The position numbers and the translations under genes are program-made. DNA of 16,155 nt from Thiopontia sp013349825. Its GTDB lineage: Bacteria > Pseudomonadota > Gammaproteobacteria > GCF-002020875. The notes under the pieces are model-generated. The model searched no databases. It was not told the DNA's origin and saw only the letters and a list, made by a program, of their open reading frames with translations. Positions 7,025-15,060 of the stretch are shown piece by piece (position 1 is the first letter of the stretch; each line of letters starts with the position of its first letter). Where the stretch lies: positions 1-16,155 of the forward strand of contig CAXCCG010000061.1 in NCBI GenBank assembly GCA_963981015.1. The letters are read 5' to 3'.

Positions 7025-8865
7025 TACCTGCACTCAAAAACCACCACTTTGAGTCACGGCTGTTCCGTTTCAGGGTCCTTTTGGCTGCCGGATTTGTGCT
7101 GTTGATGGTTGGGGTTCTGACCCTTCGTATGGTCAATCTGCAGATTTTTCAGCATGAGCACTACTCTACCCTCTCCGATGATAACCGTGTTCACACCATC
7201 TCCATCGCTCCTCAACGGGGAAGGATCTATGACCGCAACGGTGTTTTGTTAGCCAACAACCACACCACCTTCCGTCTTGAAATTACTCCGATGCAGGTGG
7301 AGGATATGGATGAGACCCTGGAGCGGCTCTCTAAAATCATCTCTTTCAGTGAGGAAGATCTGGAGCGTTTCCAGCGCGAACGTAAACGCTCTCGCCGCTT
7401 CAGTGCCGTACCACTGCGTTTCTCACTCAACCCGGAGGAGGTCGCCCGCTTTGAGGTCAATCGTCACCAGTTTCCGGGGGTCGCCATTCAGGATTACCAG
7501 TCCCGCCACTACCCCCTCCACAACCTGACCGCCCATACCGTCGGCTATATCGGCCGCATCAATGAAGAGGAGTCTCAACAGGTGGACCCCTTTCTATACC
7601 AGGCCACCGAACACATCGGCAAGACCGGTGTTGAACACTACTATGAGGGGCTGTTACACGGTACACCAGGGGTGCGCCAGGTAGAGAGTAATGTTCTGGG
7701 GCGGGTGATCCGGGTACTGGAGGAGACCCCTCCCACACCGGGTGACAATATCTTTCTCACCATCGACAGTGAACTACAGGCCATTGCCAATGAGGCGATG
7801 GGGGACTACCGTGGGGCCATCGTTGCCATCAACCCCAAAAGTGGTGAGATTTTGACCATCCTGAGTAACCCTTCCTTCAATGCCAATCTTTTTGTTAATG
7901 GTATCGGGAGAGAGGCCTACAGAGAGCTGCGCGATTCCAAATACCGCCCTCTCTTTAACCGTTTTCTACGAGGGCAATACCCTCCGGGATCAACTATCAA
8001 GCCGCTGGTTGCACTGGCCGGGCTTGAGCTGGGCCACACTCATGCAGAAAAGGAGACCTACTGTCCGGGCTGGTACCGTATTAAAGGGTATAAACATAAA
8101 TACCGTGACTGGAAAAAACGCGGTCATGGTAAAACGGATGTTGACAAGGCCATTGTAGAGTCTTGTGATGTCTATTTTTACGATCTTGCATTCAATATGG
8201 GGATCGACAACATCAATGAGTACATGGCCCAATTTGGTTTTGGCACACAGACCGGAGCTGATATTACCGGAGAGCAGCCCGGCGTACTCCCTTCTCGTGA
8301 CTGGAAGCGGATACACCGCGAAGAGCCATGGTATCCCGGAGAGACGCTCAGCGTCGGCATTGGTCAGGGTTTCTTTACCATCACCCCGATGCAACTCGCC
8401 TCTGCCATCGCCACCTTTGCCAACCAAGGGCAGCGCATGCAACCTCATCTACTCTATGCCACCCAGGGGGTCGGAACCTCCAACCCACAGCTTCAGCCTT
8501 ACCAACCACTCAACCATATTGAGATTAAAGAGCAGAAAAATTGGGACAAGGTCTACGAATCAATGCGTCGAGTGGTCCATAGCAAACGGGGTACTGCCAG
8601 GAAGCTTGGCAAAAAATCCAAATATACCATTGCTGGAAAAACAGGCACCGCGCAGGTCTATACAGTGCAGCAGGATGAAGAGTATGACGAAAAGAGTCTG
8701 CCAGAACACCTGAAGGACCACGCCCTGTTTGTCGCTTTTGCCCCATTAGAGGACCCTGAGATTGCCATCGCGGTTATTGTCGAACATGGCGGTCACGGTG
8801 GCTCAGTGGCGGCGCCGGTAGCCAAGAAAATTATGGACCGCTATCTTTTGGAGAGACGCGGATGA
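7021..8865 (+). CDS. mrdA: Penicillin-binding protein 2, elongasome transpeptidase
   Basis: PBP2 crosslinks glycan strands made by its partner RodA during lateral wall growth and is the target of mecillinam. I choose ATG 7021, which overlaps the mreD stop as ATGA and gives 614 aa. A GTG at 6994 would add nine residues. The N-terminus is cytoplasmic with one membrane helix at about 17-38, followed by the pedestal starting at APQRGRIYDRNG (63-74). Transpeptidase motifs are intact: S324-T-I-K327 (SxxK), S381-C-D383 (the SxD variant usual in PBP2) and K540-T-G542. A GQGFFTITPMQLA segment lies near 448-460. It ends in an ATGA overlap with rodA, indicating translational coupling of the polymerase-transpeptidase pair. 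Confidence 0.98.
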   Translation: MIPALKNHHFESRLFRFRVLLAAGFVLLMVGVLTLRMVNLQIFQHEHYSTLSDDNRVHTISIAPQRGRIYDRNGVLLANNHTTFRLEITPMQVEDMDETLERLSKIISFSEEDLERFQRERKRSRRFSAVPLRFSLNPEEVARFEVNRHQFPGVAIQDYQSRHYPLHNLTAHTVGYIGRINEEESQQVDPFLYQATEHIGKTGVEHYYEGLLHGTPGVRQVESNVLGRVIRVLEETPPTPGDNIFLTIDSELQAIANEAMGDYRGAIVAINPKSGEILTILSNPSFNANLFVNGIGREAYRELRDSKYRPLFNRFLRGQYPPGSTIKPLVALAGLELGHTHAEKETYCPGWYRIKGYKHKYRDWKKRGHGKTDVDKAIVESCDVYFYDLAFNMGIDNINEYMAQFGFGTQTGADITGEQPGVLPSRDWKRIHREEPWYPGETLSVGIGQGFFTITPMQLASAIATFANQGQRMQPHLLYATQGVGTSNPQLQPYQPLNHIEIKEQKNWDKVYESMRRVVHSKRGTARKLGKKSKYTIAGKTGTAQVYTVQQDEEYDEKSLPEHLKDHALFVAFAPLEDPEIAIAVIVEHGGHGGSVAAPVAKKIMDRYLLERRG

Positions 8866-9977
8866 GCCGTGTAGACCATACCCAAAGGAAGGTACCACTC
8901 TCCTACCGGCTCCATATCGACCTGCCATTGCTGACCGGACTATTTCTGCTCAGTCTGTTTGGGCTACTGGTAATCTACAGTGCCGGTGGTGAGGATATCG
9001 ACATGCTGAGTCGACAGTTTATCCGTGTCTCTATCGCCTTCACAGTACTGTTTATTGCTGCCCAGACCCCACCACACTGGCTGAAAATTATCACTTTCTG
9101 GCTCTTTGTGATTGGTCTGCTGATGCTGTTTGCGGTCCCCTTTATCGGTGAGACCCACAAAGGGGCACAACGCTGGCTCAATTTCGGGGTTATCCTGATC
9201 CAACCCTCGGAGATGATGAAGCTGATCATTCCGATGATGGTGGCCGCCTACCTCTCGGAGATGCGGCTCCCTCCCACTCCAAAACACCAGGCTATTGCAG
9301 CACTACTGATTATTGTTCCCGTTCTTTTAATCGCCAAACAGCCGGACCTGGGGACTTCACTACTGATTGCCAGCTCCGGTTTTTTTGTACTGTTCCTCGC
9401 CGGTATCTCCTGGCGCATTATCGGGGGGATGGTGTTATCCAGTGCTGCGCTGTTACCGCTACTCTGGTTTTATCTAATGAAGCCGTACCAGAAGCAACGG
9501 GTGCTCACTTTCCTGAATCCCGAAAGTGACCCACGTGGTACCGGATACCATATCATCCAGTCAAAGATTGCGATTGGCTCCGGTGGCGGCTTTGGTAAAG
9601 GATGGCTCAATGGTACCCAGTCTCAACTGGAGTTTCTCCCTGAACGCCATACCGACTTTATTTTTGCTGTTCTGGCGGAAGAGTTTGGGCTGTTGGGGGT
9701 GCTGATCCTATTCGGCCTCTACCTCTTCATCATCTTCCGCGGTCTCTATATCGCATCACAGGCCCAAGAGACCTACACCCGCCTACTGGCCGGTGGCATT
9801 ACCATGATCTTTTTTACCTATTTTATGGTTAATGTGGGGATGGTCAGCGGCCTACTACCTGTTGTAGGGTTACCTCTACCGATGGTCAGTTATGGCGGCA
9901 CCTCAATGGTGACCATCATGGCCGCTTTTGGTATTTTGATGTCCATCCATACCCACCGCCGACTACTCAATAAATAA
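8862..9977 (+). CDS. rodA: Peptidoglycan glycosyltransferase RodA
   Basis: RodA is a SEDS-family polymerase that links lipid II disaccharides into glycan strands in complex with PBP2. The 371-aa polytopic protein shows about ten membrane helices. Conserved SEDS features include KGAQRWLNFG at 100-109 followed by QPSE at 114-117, QPDLGTS at 160-166 and the long periplasmic loop ending in LEFLPERHTDFIFAVLAEE. D265 in HTDF corresponds to the catalytic Asp (D262 in E. coli). The C-terminus carries GLLPVVGLPLPMVSYGGTS, the family signature. GGAG at 8850-8853 precedes the ATG, which overlaps mrdA by four bases. mltB follows after 18 bp. Also known as mrdB. Confidence 0.98.
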   Translation: MSRVDHTQRKVPLSYRLHIDLPLLTGLFLLSLFGLLVIYSAGGEDIDMLSRQFIRVSIAFTVLFIAAQTPPHWLKIITFWLFVIGLLMLFAVPFIGETHKGAQRWLNFGVILIQPSEMMKLIIPMMVAAYLSEMRLPPTPKHQAIAALLIIVPVLLIAKQPDLGTSLLIASSGFFVLFLAGISWRIIGGMVLSSAALLPLLWFYLMKPYQKQRVLTFLNPESDPRGTGYHIIQSKIAIGSGGGFGKGWLNGTQSQLEFLPERHTDFIFAVLAEEFGLLGVLILFGLYLFIIFRGLYIASQAQETYTRLLAGGITMIFFTYFMVNVGMVSGLLPVVGLPLPMVSYGGTSMVTIMAAFGILMSIHTHRRLLNK

Positions 9978-9995
9978 ACCAACCGAATCTCAAAT

Positions 9996-11237
9996 ATGAA
10001 GAAAACTGCTCTACTGCTATCCTCACTCCTGACCCTGACACCCGCTATCGCTGAAGAGGCTGCAGAGCCTCTACTCAGCGAACGTGAGAACGTACAGCGC
10101 TTTATCGAACGCATGGTCAGTAAACATCAGTTTGAACGCGCCCCACTGACTGAGATGATTAACCAGCTCGCACTACGTGAAAAAAAGAAAAAGAGTGGCA
10201 CTTCTGATGCCAAACGCAAGGCGAAGATGAATAACCCTGCCGAATCCCGCCCTTGGGCAGAGTATCGTGGCAAACATGTCAAACCCGGCATCATCAAAAA
10301 TGGGGTAAAATTCTGGAACAGGCACCAGCAGACCCTGGCCCGCGCTGAACAGCAGTATGGAGTCCCGGCCCATATCATTATGGGTGTACTTGGGGTAGAG
10401 ACCCGCTACGGTGGCTATATGGGAAAAAACCCGGTCATCAACGCACTCGCCACCTTTGCCTTTAACTACCCCAAACGTGAACGCTTCTTCAGTTCTGAGC
10501 TGGAGGAGTTTCTGCTTCTGGCGCGTGAAGAGAAACAGGACCCCTTTAGTTATCTCGGCTCCTATGCCGGTGCCATGGGCATGCCGCAGTTTATGCCCAG
10601 CAACTACCGTAAACTAGCCGTAGATTTTGATCAGGATGGTAAGAAAGATATCTGGCATACCCCTGCAGATGCCATTGGCAGCATTGCCAACTATCTCAAC
10701 CATCATGGCTGGACCACAGGCACCCCAATTGCTACACCGGCCCGTTACCAGCCAGTCACTCCGATTACAGAGACCAAAGTTGAGACTGGCGACTCTCTCT
10801 GGACCATTGCAAAGCGGCTGCAGAGCCAGAATGGTGGCTCAATGGGTGATTTGATGAGTGATATTCAACAGCTCAACCCGCAAGCCTTTGTGAATAACAA
10901 CCCGAATCAGTTGATGCTGGGTGCCCAGTTAAAACTGCCTGCGGCTATAGAGCCAGGCTACCGACATCTCATTTTAAAGAAGCTGCGCCCCAAGTTTGAA
11001 CTCTCACAGATTCTGCAACAGGGGTTTGAGATCGACCCAGACTACCCTGCGGATGCCAAAGCACTGTTATTGGAGCTGAAGGGAGAGAAGGGGGTCGAAC
11101 ACTGGATTGCACTACACAACTTCTATGTCATCTCCAAATACAACCCGCGTACACTCTATACCATGGCGGTCTTCCAACTCAGTGAGGAGATTCGCAAGGC
11201 CTACAATAACCAGAGCGAACCTGCTAATGCAACGTAG
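9996..11237 (+). CDS. mltB: Lytic murein transglycosylase B with inserted LysM-like domain
   Basis: MltB cleaves the MurNAc-GlcNAc bond of glycan strands, leaving 1,6-anhydroMurNAc. The 413-aa product starts with an Sec-type signal peptide (MKKTALLLSSLLTLTPAIA, predicted cut before E20). There is no lipobox Cys, so it should be soluble periplasmic, unlike the E. coli lipoprotein. A lysine-rich stretch spans 62-78. The catalytic core includes GVETRYGGYMG (133-143) with catalytic E135, GAMGMPQFMPSNY (192-204) and the DxDxDGKKDIW segment. Between GSIANYLNHHGW (228-239) and the C-terminal EHWIALHNFYVISKYN (368-383) is an extra block at about 262-315 starting VETGDSLWTIAKRL and ending LMLGAQLKLP. 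This matches a LysM, most like the FimV N-terminal type with its LNPQAF segment. That explains the excess length over E. coli MltB (361 aa). The Shine-Dalgarno is weak. The gene overlaps rlpA by 11 bp. Confidence 0.95.
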   Translation: MKKTALLLSSLLTLTPAIAEEAAEPLLSERENVQRFIERMVSKHQFERAPLTEMINQLALREKKKKSGTSDAKRKAKMNNPAESRPWAEYRGKHVKPGIIKNGVKFWNRHQQTLARAEQQYGVPAHIIMGVLGVETRYGGYMGKNPVINALATFAFNYPKRERFFSSELEEFLLLAREEKQDPFSYLGSYAGAMGMPQFMPSNYRKLAVDFDQDGKKDIWHTPADAIGSIANYLNHHGWTTGTPIATPARYQPVTPITETKVETGDSLWTIAKRLQSQNGGSMGDLMSDIQQLNPQAFVNNNPNQLMLGAQLKLPAAIEPGYRHLILKKLRPKFELSQILQQGFEIDPDYPADAKALLLELKGEKGVEHWIALHNFYVISKYNPRTLYTMAVFQLSEEIRKAYNNQSEPANAT

Positions 11238-12048
11238 TTTTCTCAAGACCACTTCCCTGTTAGCGGTGGTGACCCTGCTGAGTGGCTGTGAAACAGTCAC
11301 CTATCTGGCTTCGCGTGCCACCTCCTCAATGCACTCACTCAACCCGTCAAGCGTGGCCGCAATACCGGATGCAGTCCCCAAACAGGAGCCACGTTGCAAA
11401 TATGGCAATATGCCCTCCTATAAAGTGCGCGGTATCCGCTACCAGCCGATGAAATCTGCAGAGGGCTTTACCGAGCGTGGCATCGCCTCCTGGTATGGTC
11501 CCAATTTTGATGGAAAGCCCACCTCCTGCATGGAGCGTTACGATATGTATGCCATGACAGCTGCACATAAAACGTTGCCGCTACCCAGCTATGTGGAGGT
11601 TACCAACCTGGATAACCAAAAGCGTGTCGTGGTACGTGTCAATGATCGCGGTCCGTTTCATGAGGGTCGCATTATTGATCTCTCCTATACTGCTGCCTGG
11701 AAACTGGATGTCATCAAAAAAGGGACCGCCCCCGTCTCCATTCGGGTAATCACCCCCGGTGAAGAGAGCAGTCGTGAACAGAGCAGTGATGCCGCCAATG
11801 GACGCTACATTCAACTGGGGCTCTTCTCAAGCCACGCCAATGCCGCCACACAGCAGCAGAAAATAACCAACGACTTCTCTACCCTGCAGCCATCTACAAC
11901 AGCCATCCTTGAGATACGGGAGATTGTTCGCGGTGGAAAAACACTGTACCAACTGATCACTCAGCCCGGTAATTCCCAAACCACAATGACCTCTCTACAG
12001 AAAAGTCTCCAACAAATGGGGATCGAAGGGATGGCCAAAAGCCGTTAA
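11227..12048 (+). CDS. rlpA: RlpA septal/lateral lytic transglycosylase lipoprotein with SPOR domain
   Basis: RlpA is an outer-membrane lipoprotein. In Pseudomonas aeruginosa it is a lytic transglycosylase that prefers glycan lacking stem peptides. The ATG at 11227 is chosen because it gives a lipoprotein signal, LLAVVTLLSGC with lipobox Cys21; the frame opens further upstream but that extension lies inside mltB. The product is 273 aa. The double-psi barrel domain spans about 83-175 (GIASWYGPNF, MTAAHKTLPLPSYVEVTNL, RVNDRGPF). E103, D106 and H114 keep the spacing of the catalytic E120, D123 and H131 of P. aeruginosa. The usual TANGE loop is TSCME here, introducing Cys101; Cys57 is the only other mature Cys. 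A SPOR domain (GRYIQLGLFSSHANA, 192-206, to about 268) should bind denuded glycan. Confidence 0.95.
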   Translation: MQRSFLKTTSLLAVVTLLSGCETVTYLASRATSSMHSLNPSSVAAIPDAVPKQEPRCKYGNMPSYKVRGIRYQPMKSAEGFTERGIASWYGPNFDGKPTSCMERYDMYAMTAAHKTLPLPSYVEVTNLDNQKRVVVRVNDRGPFHEGRIIDLSYTAAWKLDVIKKGTAPVSIRVITPGEESSREQSSDAANGRYIQLGLFSSHANAATQQQKITNDFSTLQPSTTAILEIREIVRGGKTLYQLITQPGNSQTTMTSLQKSLQQMGIEGMAKSR

Positions 12049-12082
12049 AATGGCACCACTACGAATGACTACGGACTTAACG

Positions 12083-13249
12083 ATGAAACGGATTACTCTA
12101 CTTCTCCCTCTGTTACTGATTTTTACCTGGAGCAGTCTCTCAATTGCTGCCCCCCGTATCATCCCTAAAGCGCCCGGTGTAGCGGCCAAAGGCTATATCC
12201 TGATGGACTTTGACAGCGGTCACATCATCACCGAAGGGAACAGCAGTGAACGTCTGGCACCTGCCAGCCTGACCAAGATCATGACCTCCTACGCCATTTT
12301 CAGTGAGCTAAAGCAAGGCCATATCACACTTGAAGATGAGGTGACCATCAGTGAAAAGGCGTGGCGTACCGGTGGCTCCAAGATGTTTATCGAAGTGGGT
12401 AAGAAAATCAGCGTCGATAATCTACTGAAGGGGATGGTGATCTCTTCAGGCAATGATGCCAGTGTTGCACTGGCAGAACATATTGGCGGAGCCGAAGAGA
12501 CCTTTGCCGAGCTGATGAATCAGTATGCCGAGATTCTGGGGATGAAGAATTCACACTTCAAAAATTCCACCGGAATGCCCGCTGAAGAGCACTACACCAC
12601 AGCAAAGGATATGGCCATTCTGGCACAGGCGTTGATTCGAGACTTTCCTGAGGAGTACAAACTCTACTCTCAGAAAGAGTTTGTCTATGGCAAAGAGCTC
12701 AAAAGCGGAAAACCCATCAAACAGAAAAACCGTAACAAGCTGTTGTGGCGGGATGAGAGTGTTGATGGCCTGAAGACCGGTTATACCGAAGCCGCCGGTT
12801 ACTGTCTGGTCGCCTCTGCAGAACGCGAAGGGATGCGCCTGATCTCTGCCGTGCTCAACACCAGGAGTACAGAGGCACGCGCCCAGGAGACCCAGAAGCT
12901 GCTCAACTTTGGCTTCCGCTTCTATGAGACACAGATAATTGCCACACCAGAGCAAGCACTAGCCACCCCTACACTCTGGAAAGGGGCGCAAGAGACACTG
13001 GCAATCGGGGTTCAGCAACCACTGGCAATCACCCTTGGACGCAATCTGTTTGATGAGGTCAAATCAGAGATTCAACTGGATAAACCCTTATTGGAGGCAC
13101 CGGTGACCGCAGGTACAACACTTGGTACCGTTCGCTTTACTGTAGAGGGAAAACCCGTTGCAGAGGCTCCACTGGTTGCTCTGGAGAGCGTTGAGTCTGG
13201 ATCACTCTGGAACAATCTGGTCGATAGCGCCAAACTATGGTTCCAGTAG
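12083..13249 (+). CDS. dacA: D-alanyl-D-alanine carboxypeptidase (PBP5/6-type)
   Basis: DacA removes the terminal D-Ala from pentapeptide stems in the periplasm, limiting crosslinking. The ATG at 12083 gives 388 aa and a clean signal peptide (MKRITLLLPLLLIFTWSSLS, cut near A22-A23); an in-frame ATG at 12050 would add 11 polar residues before it. A CGGA-type site lies 7 nt upstream. Active-site motifs are S62-L-T-K65, S122-G-N124 and K231-T-G233, all intact. The C-terminal beta domain ends in an amphipathic stretch (SLWNNLVDSAKLWFQ), the membrane anchor of PBP5-like enzymes. It follows rlpA by 34 bp and precedes dat by 28 bp. Confidence 0.97.
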   Translation: MKRITLLLPLLLIFTWSSLSIAAPRIIPKAPGVAAKGYILMDFDSGHIITEGNSSERLAPASLTKIMTSYAIFSELKQGHITLEDEVTISEKAWRTGGSKMFIEVGKKISVDNLLKGMVISSGNDASVALAEHIGGAEETFAELMNQYAEILGMKNSHFKNSTGMPAEEHYTTAKDMAILAQALIRDFPEEYKLYSQKEFVYGKELKSGKPIKQKNRNKLLWRDESVDGLKTGYTEAAGYCLVASAEREGMRLISAVLNTRSTEARAQETQKLLNFGFRFYETQIIATPEQALATPTLWKGAQETLAIGVQQPLAITLGRNLFDEVKSEIQLDKPLLEAPVTAGTTLGTVRFTVEGKPVAEAPLVALESVESGSLWNNLVDSAKLWFQ

Positions 13250-13277
13250 ACTCCCATTTTTAACGTCTGAACCACAC

Positions 13278-14126
13278 ATGGGTAACGTCTATCTGGAGGG
13301 CCAGTTCCAACCCATAGAGAGTGCAAAGATCTCTGTGCTGGATCGTGGCTTTCTGTTTGGCGACGGGGTCTATGAGGTGATTCCGGTCTACGGAGGCCAG
13401 CTATTCCGTTTCAACGAGCATCTGCAACGGTTGGAGAATAGTCTGGCGGAGATACGAATCACCAATCCACACAACCACAAGGCGTGGTATTCACTGCTGA
13501 CACAGCTAATTGCCGAAAATGAGGGAGAAGATCAGTCAATCTATCTGCAGATTACCCGAGGCACCGCCCCGCGAGACCACCACTTTCCTGACCAGACCAC
13601 CCCTACCCTGTTCATGATGAGCAACCCTCTGACAGGCACTTCAGCAGAGATCCTTAAAACCGGAATAGCGGCCGTCACTGAGATCGATAGCCGATGGAGC
13701 CGCTGTAATATTAAATCAATCAATCTACTGGCCAATGTACTACACCGCCAACATGCACTCGACCAGGGGGCCAAGGAGTCTATTTTAATTCGAGATAGCC
13801 TAGTGACCGAAGGGGCTGCAAGTAACCTGTTTATTGTGCAGCATGGGACGATCCTGACCCCTCCCAAAAGCAACTATCTGCTACCCGGTGTAACCCGCGA
13901 TCTTGTACTGGAGTTGGCCCAGCAACACGGAATGGCCTGTCGTGAGGCAGAGATCAATGAATCCTCACTACAACAGGCTGATGAAATCTGGGTCACCAGC
14001 TCCACCAAAGAGATTGTCCCGGTCACCACACTGAATCAGCAACCCGTTGCCGATGGCAAACCGGGAGCCATTACACTACAGCTTCACCGCCACCTACAAC
14101 AATTCAAACAGCAATTTCGATCCTGA
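13278..14126 (+). CDS. dat: D-amino acid aminotransferase (PLP fold type IV)
   Basis: This enzyme interconverts D-Ala plus 2-oxoglutarate with pyruvate plus D-Glu using pyridoxal phosphate. The start at ATG 13278 gives 282 aa beginning MGNVYLEGQFQPIESAKISV, the normal family N-terminus. LDRGFLFGDGVYEV lies at 21-34. The catalytic lysine is K146 (RCNIKSINLL, 143-151), and E178 in TEGAASNLF supports the cofactor. R99 and H101 in RGTAPRDHHFP match the substrate-carboxylate trap R98 and H100 of Bacillus D-amino acid aminotransferase, separating it from branched-chain aminotransferases and PabC. There is no signal peptide and no clear Shine-Dalgarno. Between dacA and ybeD, it may supply or recycle D-Glu and D-Ala for the wall; that link is inferred from position. 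Confidence 0.92.
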   Translation: MGNVYLEGQFQPIESAKISVLDRGFLFGDGVYEVIPVYGGQLFRFNEHLQRLENSLAEIRITNPHNHKAWYSLLTQLIAENEGEDQSIYLQITRGTAPRDHHFPDQTTPTLFMMSNPLTGTSAEILKTGIAAVTEIDSRWSRCNIKSINLLANVLHRQHALDQGAKESILIRDSLVTEGAASNLFIVQHGTILTPPKSNYLLPGVTRDLVLELAQQHGMACREAEINESSLQQADEIWVTSSTKEIVPVTTLNQQPVADGKPGAITLQLHRHLQQFKQQFRS

Positions 14127-14128
14127 CT

Positions 14129-14407
14129 ATGAACTCACTGGAACTTCCTGAAGAGGGGCTACTTGAATTTCCCTGCTCTATCGCAATCAAGGCGATGGGA
14201 AAGGCTGAAGCCGATTTTGACGCCCATGTCACAACACTGGTACGCAGACATGTGTCCAACCTGAGTGAGGGTGCCGTCCGTACCCGCCCCAGCAAAAAGG
14301 GTAATTTTCTATCGGTCACGGTTACCATAGAGGCCGAGAGCCGGGAGCAACTCGACAAAATCTATCAGGATCTCACTGATGATGCACGGATATTGATGGC
14401 GCTGTGA
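14129..14407 (+). CDS. ybeD: YbeD family protein (DUF493)
   Basis: This is a 92-aa cytosolic protein of the DUF493/YbeD family, an ACT-like ferredoxin fold of unknown biochemical role, found between dacA and lipB in many Gammaproteobacteria. Recognisable positions are LLEFPCSIAIKAMG near 11-24, the helix ending VTTLVRRHV at 34-42 and the GNFLSVTVTIEAESREQLD strand-helix at about 58-76, ending with a DDARILMAL tail. Its ATG is 2 bp after the dat stop, so translation is probably coupled. lipB follows after 7 bp. Confidence 0.95.
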   Translation: MNSLELPEEGLLEFPCSIAIKAMGKAEADFDAHVTTLVRRHVSNLSEGAVRTRPSKKGNFLSVTVTIEAESREQLDKIYQDLTDDARILMAL

Positions 14408-14414
14408 TTGCACT

Positions 14415-15047
14415 GTGATCATCCTGCGCCAACTCGGCCAGGTCCCGTATCAACCTACCTGGCATCAGATGCAGCAGTTCACCGAGCAGCGTACTGCAGA
14501 AACTGCTGATGAGCTGTGGTTACTGCAACACCCGCCCACCTTTACTCAGGGGCGTGCCGGAAAAACAGAACATCTACTTGACCCCGGAGAGATCCCGGTA
14601 ATCCCCATAGATCGTGGTGGACAGGTCACCTACCACGGTCCCGGTCAACTGGTGCTCTACACGCTGATTGACTTACAGAGAAGAAAGTTAGGGGTACGCG
14701 CACTGGTAACCGCACTGGAACAGACCATTATTGTATTGCTGCGAGAGCACTATGGCATCGACTCTGAGGCCCGCAAAGAGGCCCCCGGAGTCTATGTAGC
14801 AGGGGCCAAAATTGCGGCTATAGGGTTGAGGATTCGCAAAGGGTGCAGTTTTCATGGCCTCAGTTTCAACCTGAAGATGGACCTGGAGCCCTTCCAGCGA
14901 ATCAACCCCTGTGGCTATCAGGGGTTGCAGGTAACCCAGCTTTCAGATCTCACCGAGCTAGCGGCCCCCAGCTCGATCCACCTGCCCCTGATACAACAGT
15001 TACTGCAACAGTTGGGATACAATCCAGCGGATCTACACATTGCCTGA
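14415..15047 (+). CDS. lipB: Octanoyl-[ACP]:protein N-octanoyltransferase
   Basis: LipB moves the octanoyl group from acyl carrier protein to the target lysine of lipoyl domains, the first step of endogenous lipoylation. The product is 210 aa. The start is GTG at 14415: the frame is closed by TGA at 14394-14396, no ATG lies near, and MIILRQLGQVPYQP aligns with family N-termini. No clear Shine-Dalgarno is present, so translation may rely on coupling with ybeD. Family motifs are DRGGQVTYHGPGQLV at 66-80, K132 in GAKIAAIGLRI and the acyl-accepting C166 in INPCGYQGLQVTQL, the Cys/Lys pair of the acyltransferase. lipA follows after 13 bp. Confidence 0.97.
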   Translation: MIILRQLGQVPYQPTWHQMQQFTEQRTAETADELWLLQHPPTFTQGRAGKTEHLLDPGEIPVIPIDRGGQVTYHGPGQLVLYTLIDLQRRKLGVRALVTALEQTIIVLLREHYGIDSEARKEAPGVYVAGAKIAAIGLRIRKGCSFHGLSFNLKMDLEPFQRINPCGYQGLQVTQLSDLTELAAPSSIHLPLIQQLLQQLGYNPADLHIA

Positions 15048-15060
15048 ACACGAGAGTTCG

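Noticed and set aside
11107..11226. Upstream in-frame ATG for rlpA
   Set aside because: It would bury the lipoprotein signal peptide 40 residues inside the protein; the lipobox demands the start at 11227.
13158..13277. Upstream in-frame ATG for dat
   Set aside because: The 40 extra residues overlap the dacA coding end and do not resemble family N-termini, which begin near MGNVYLEG.
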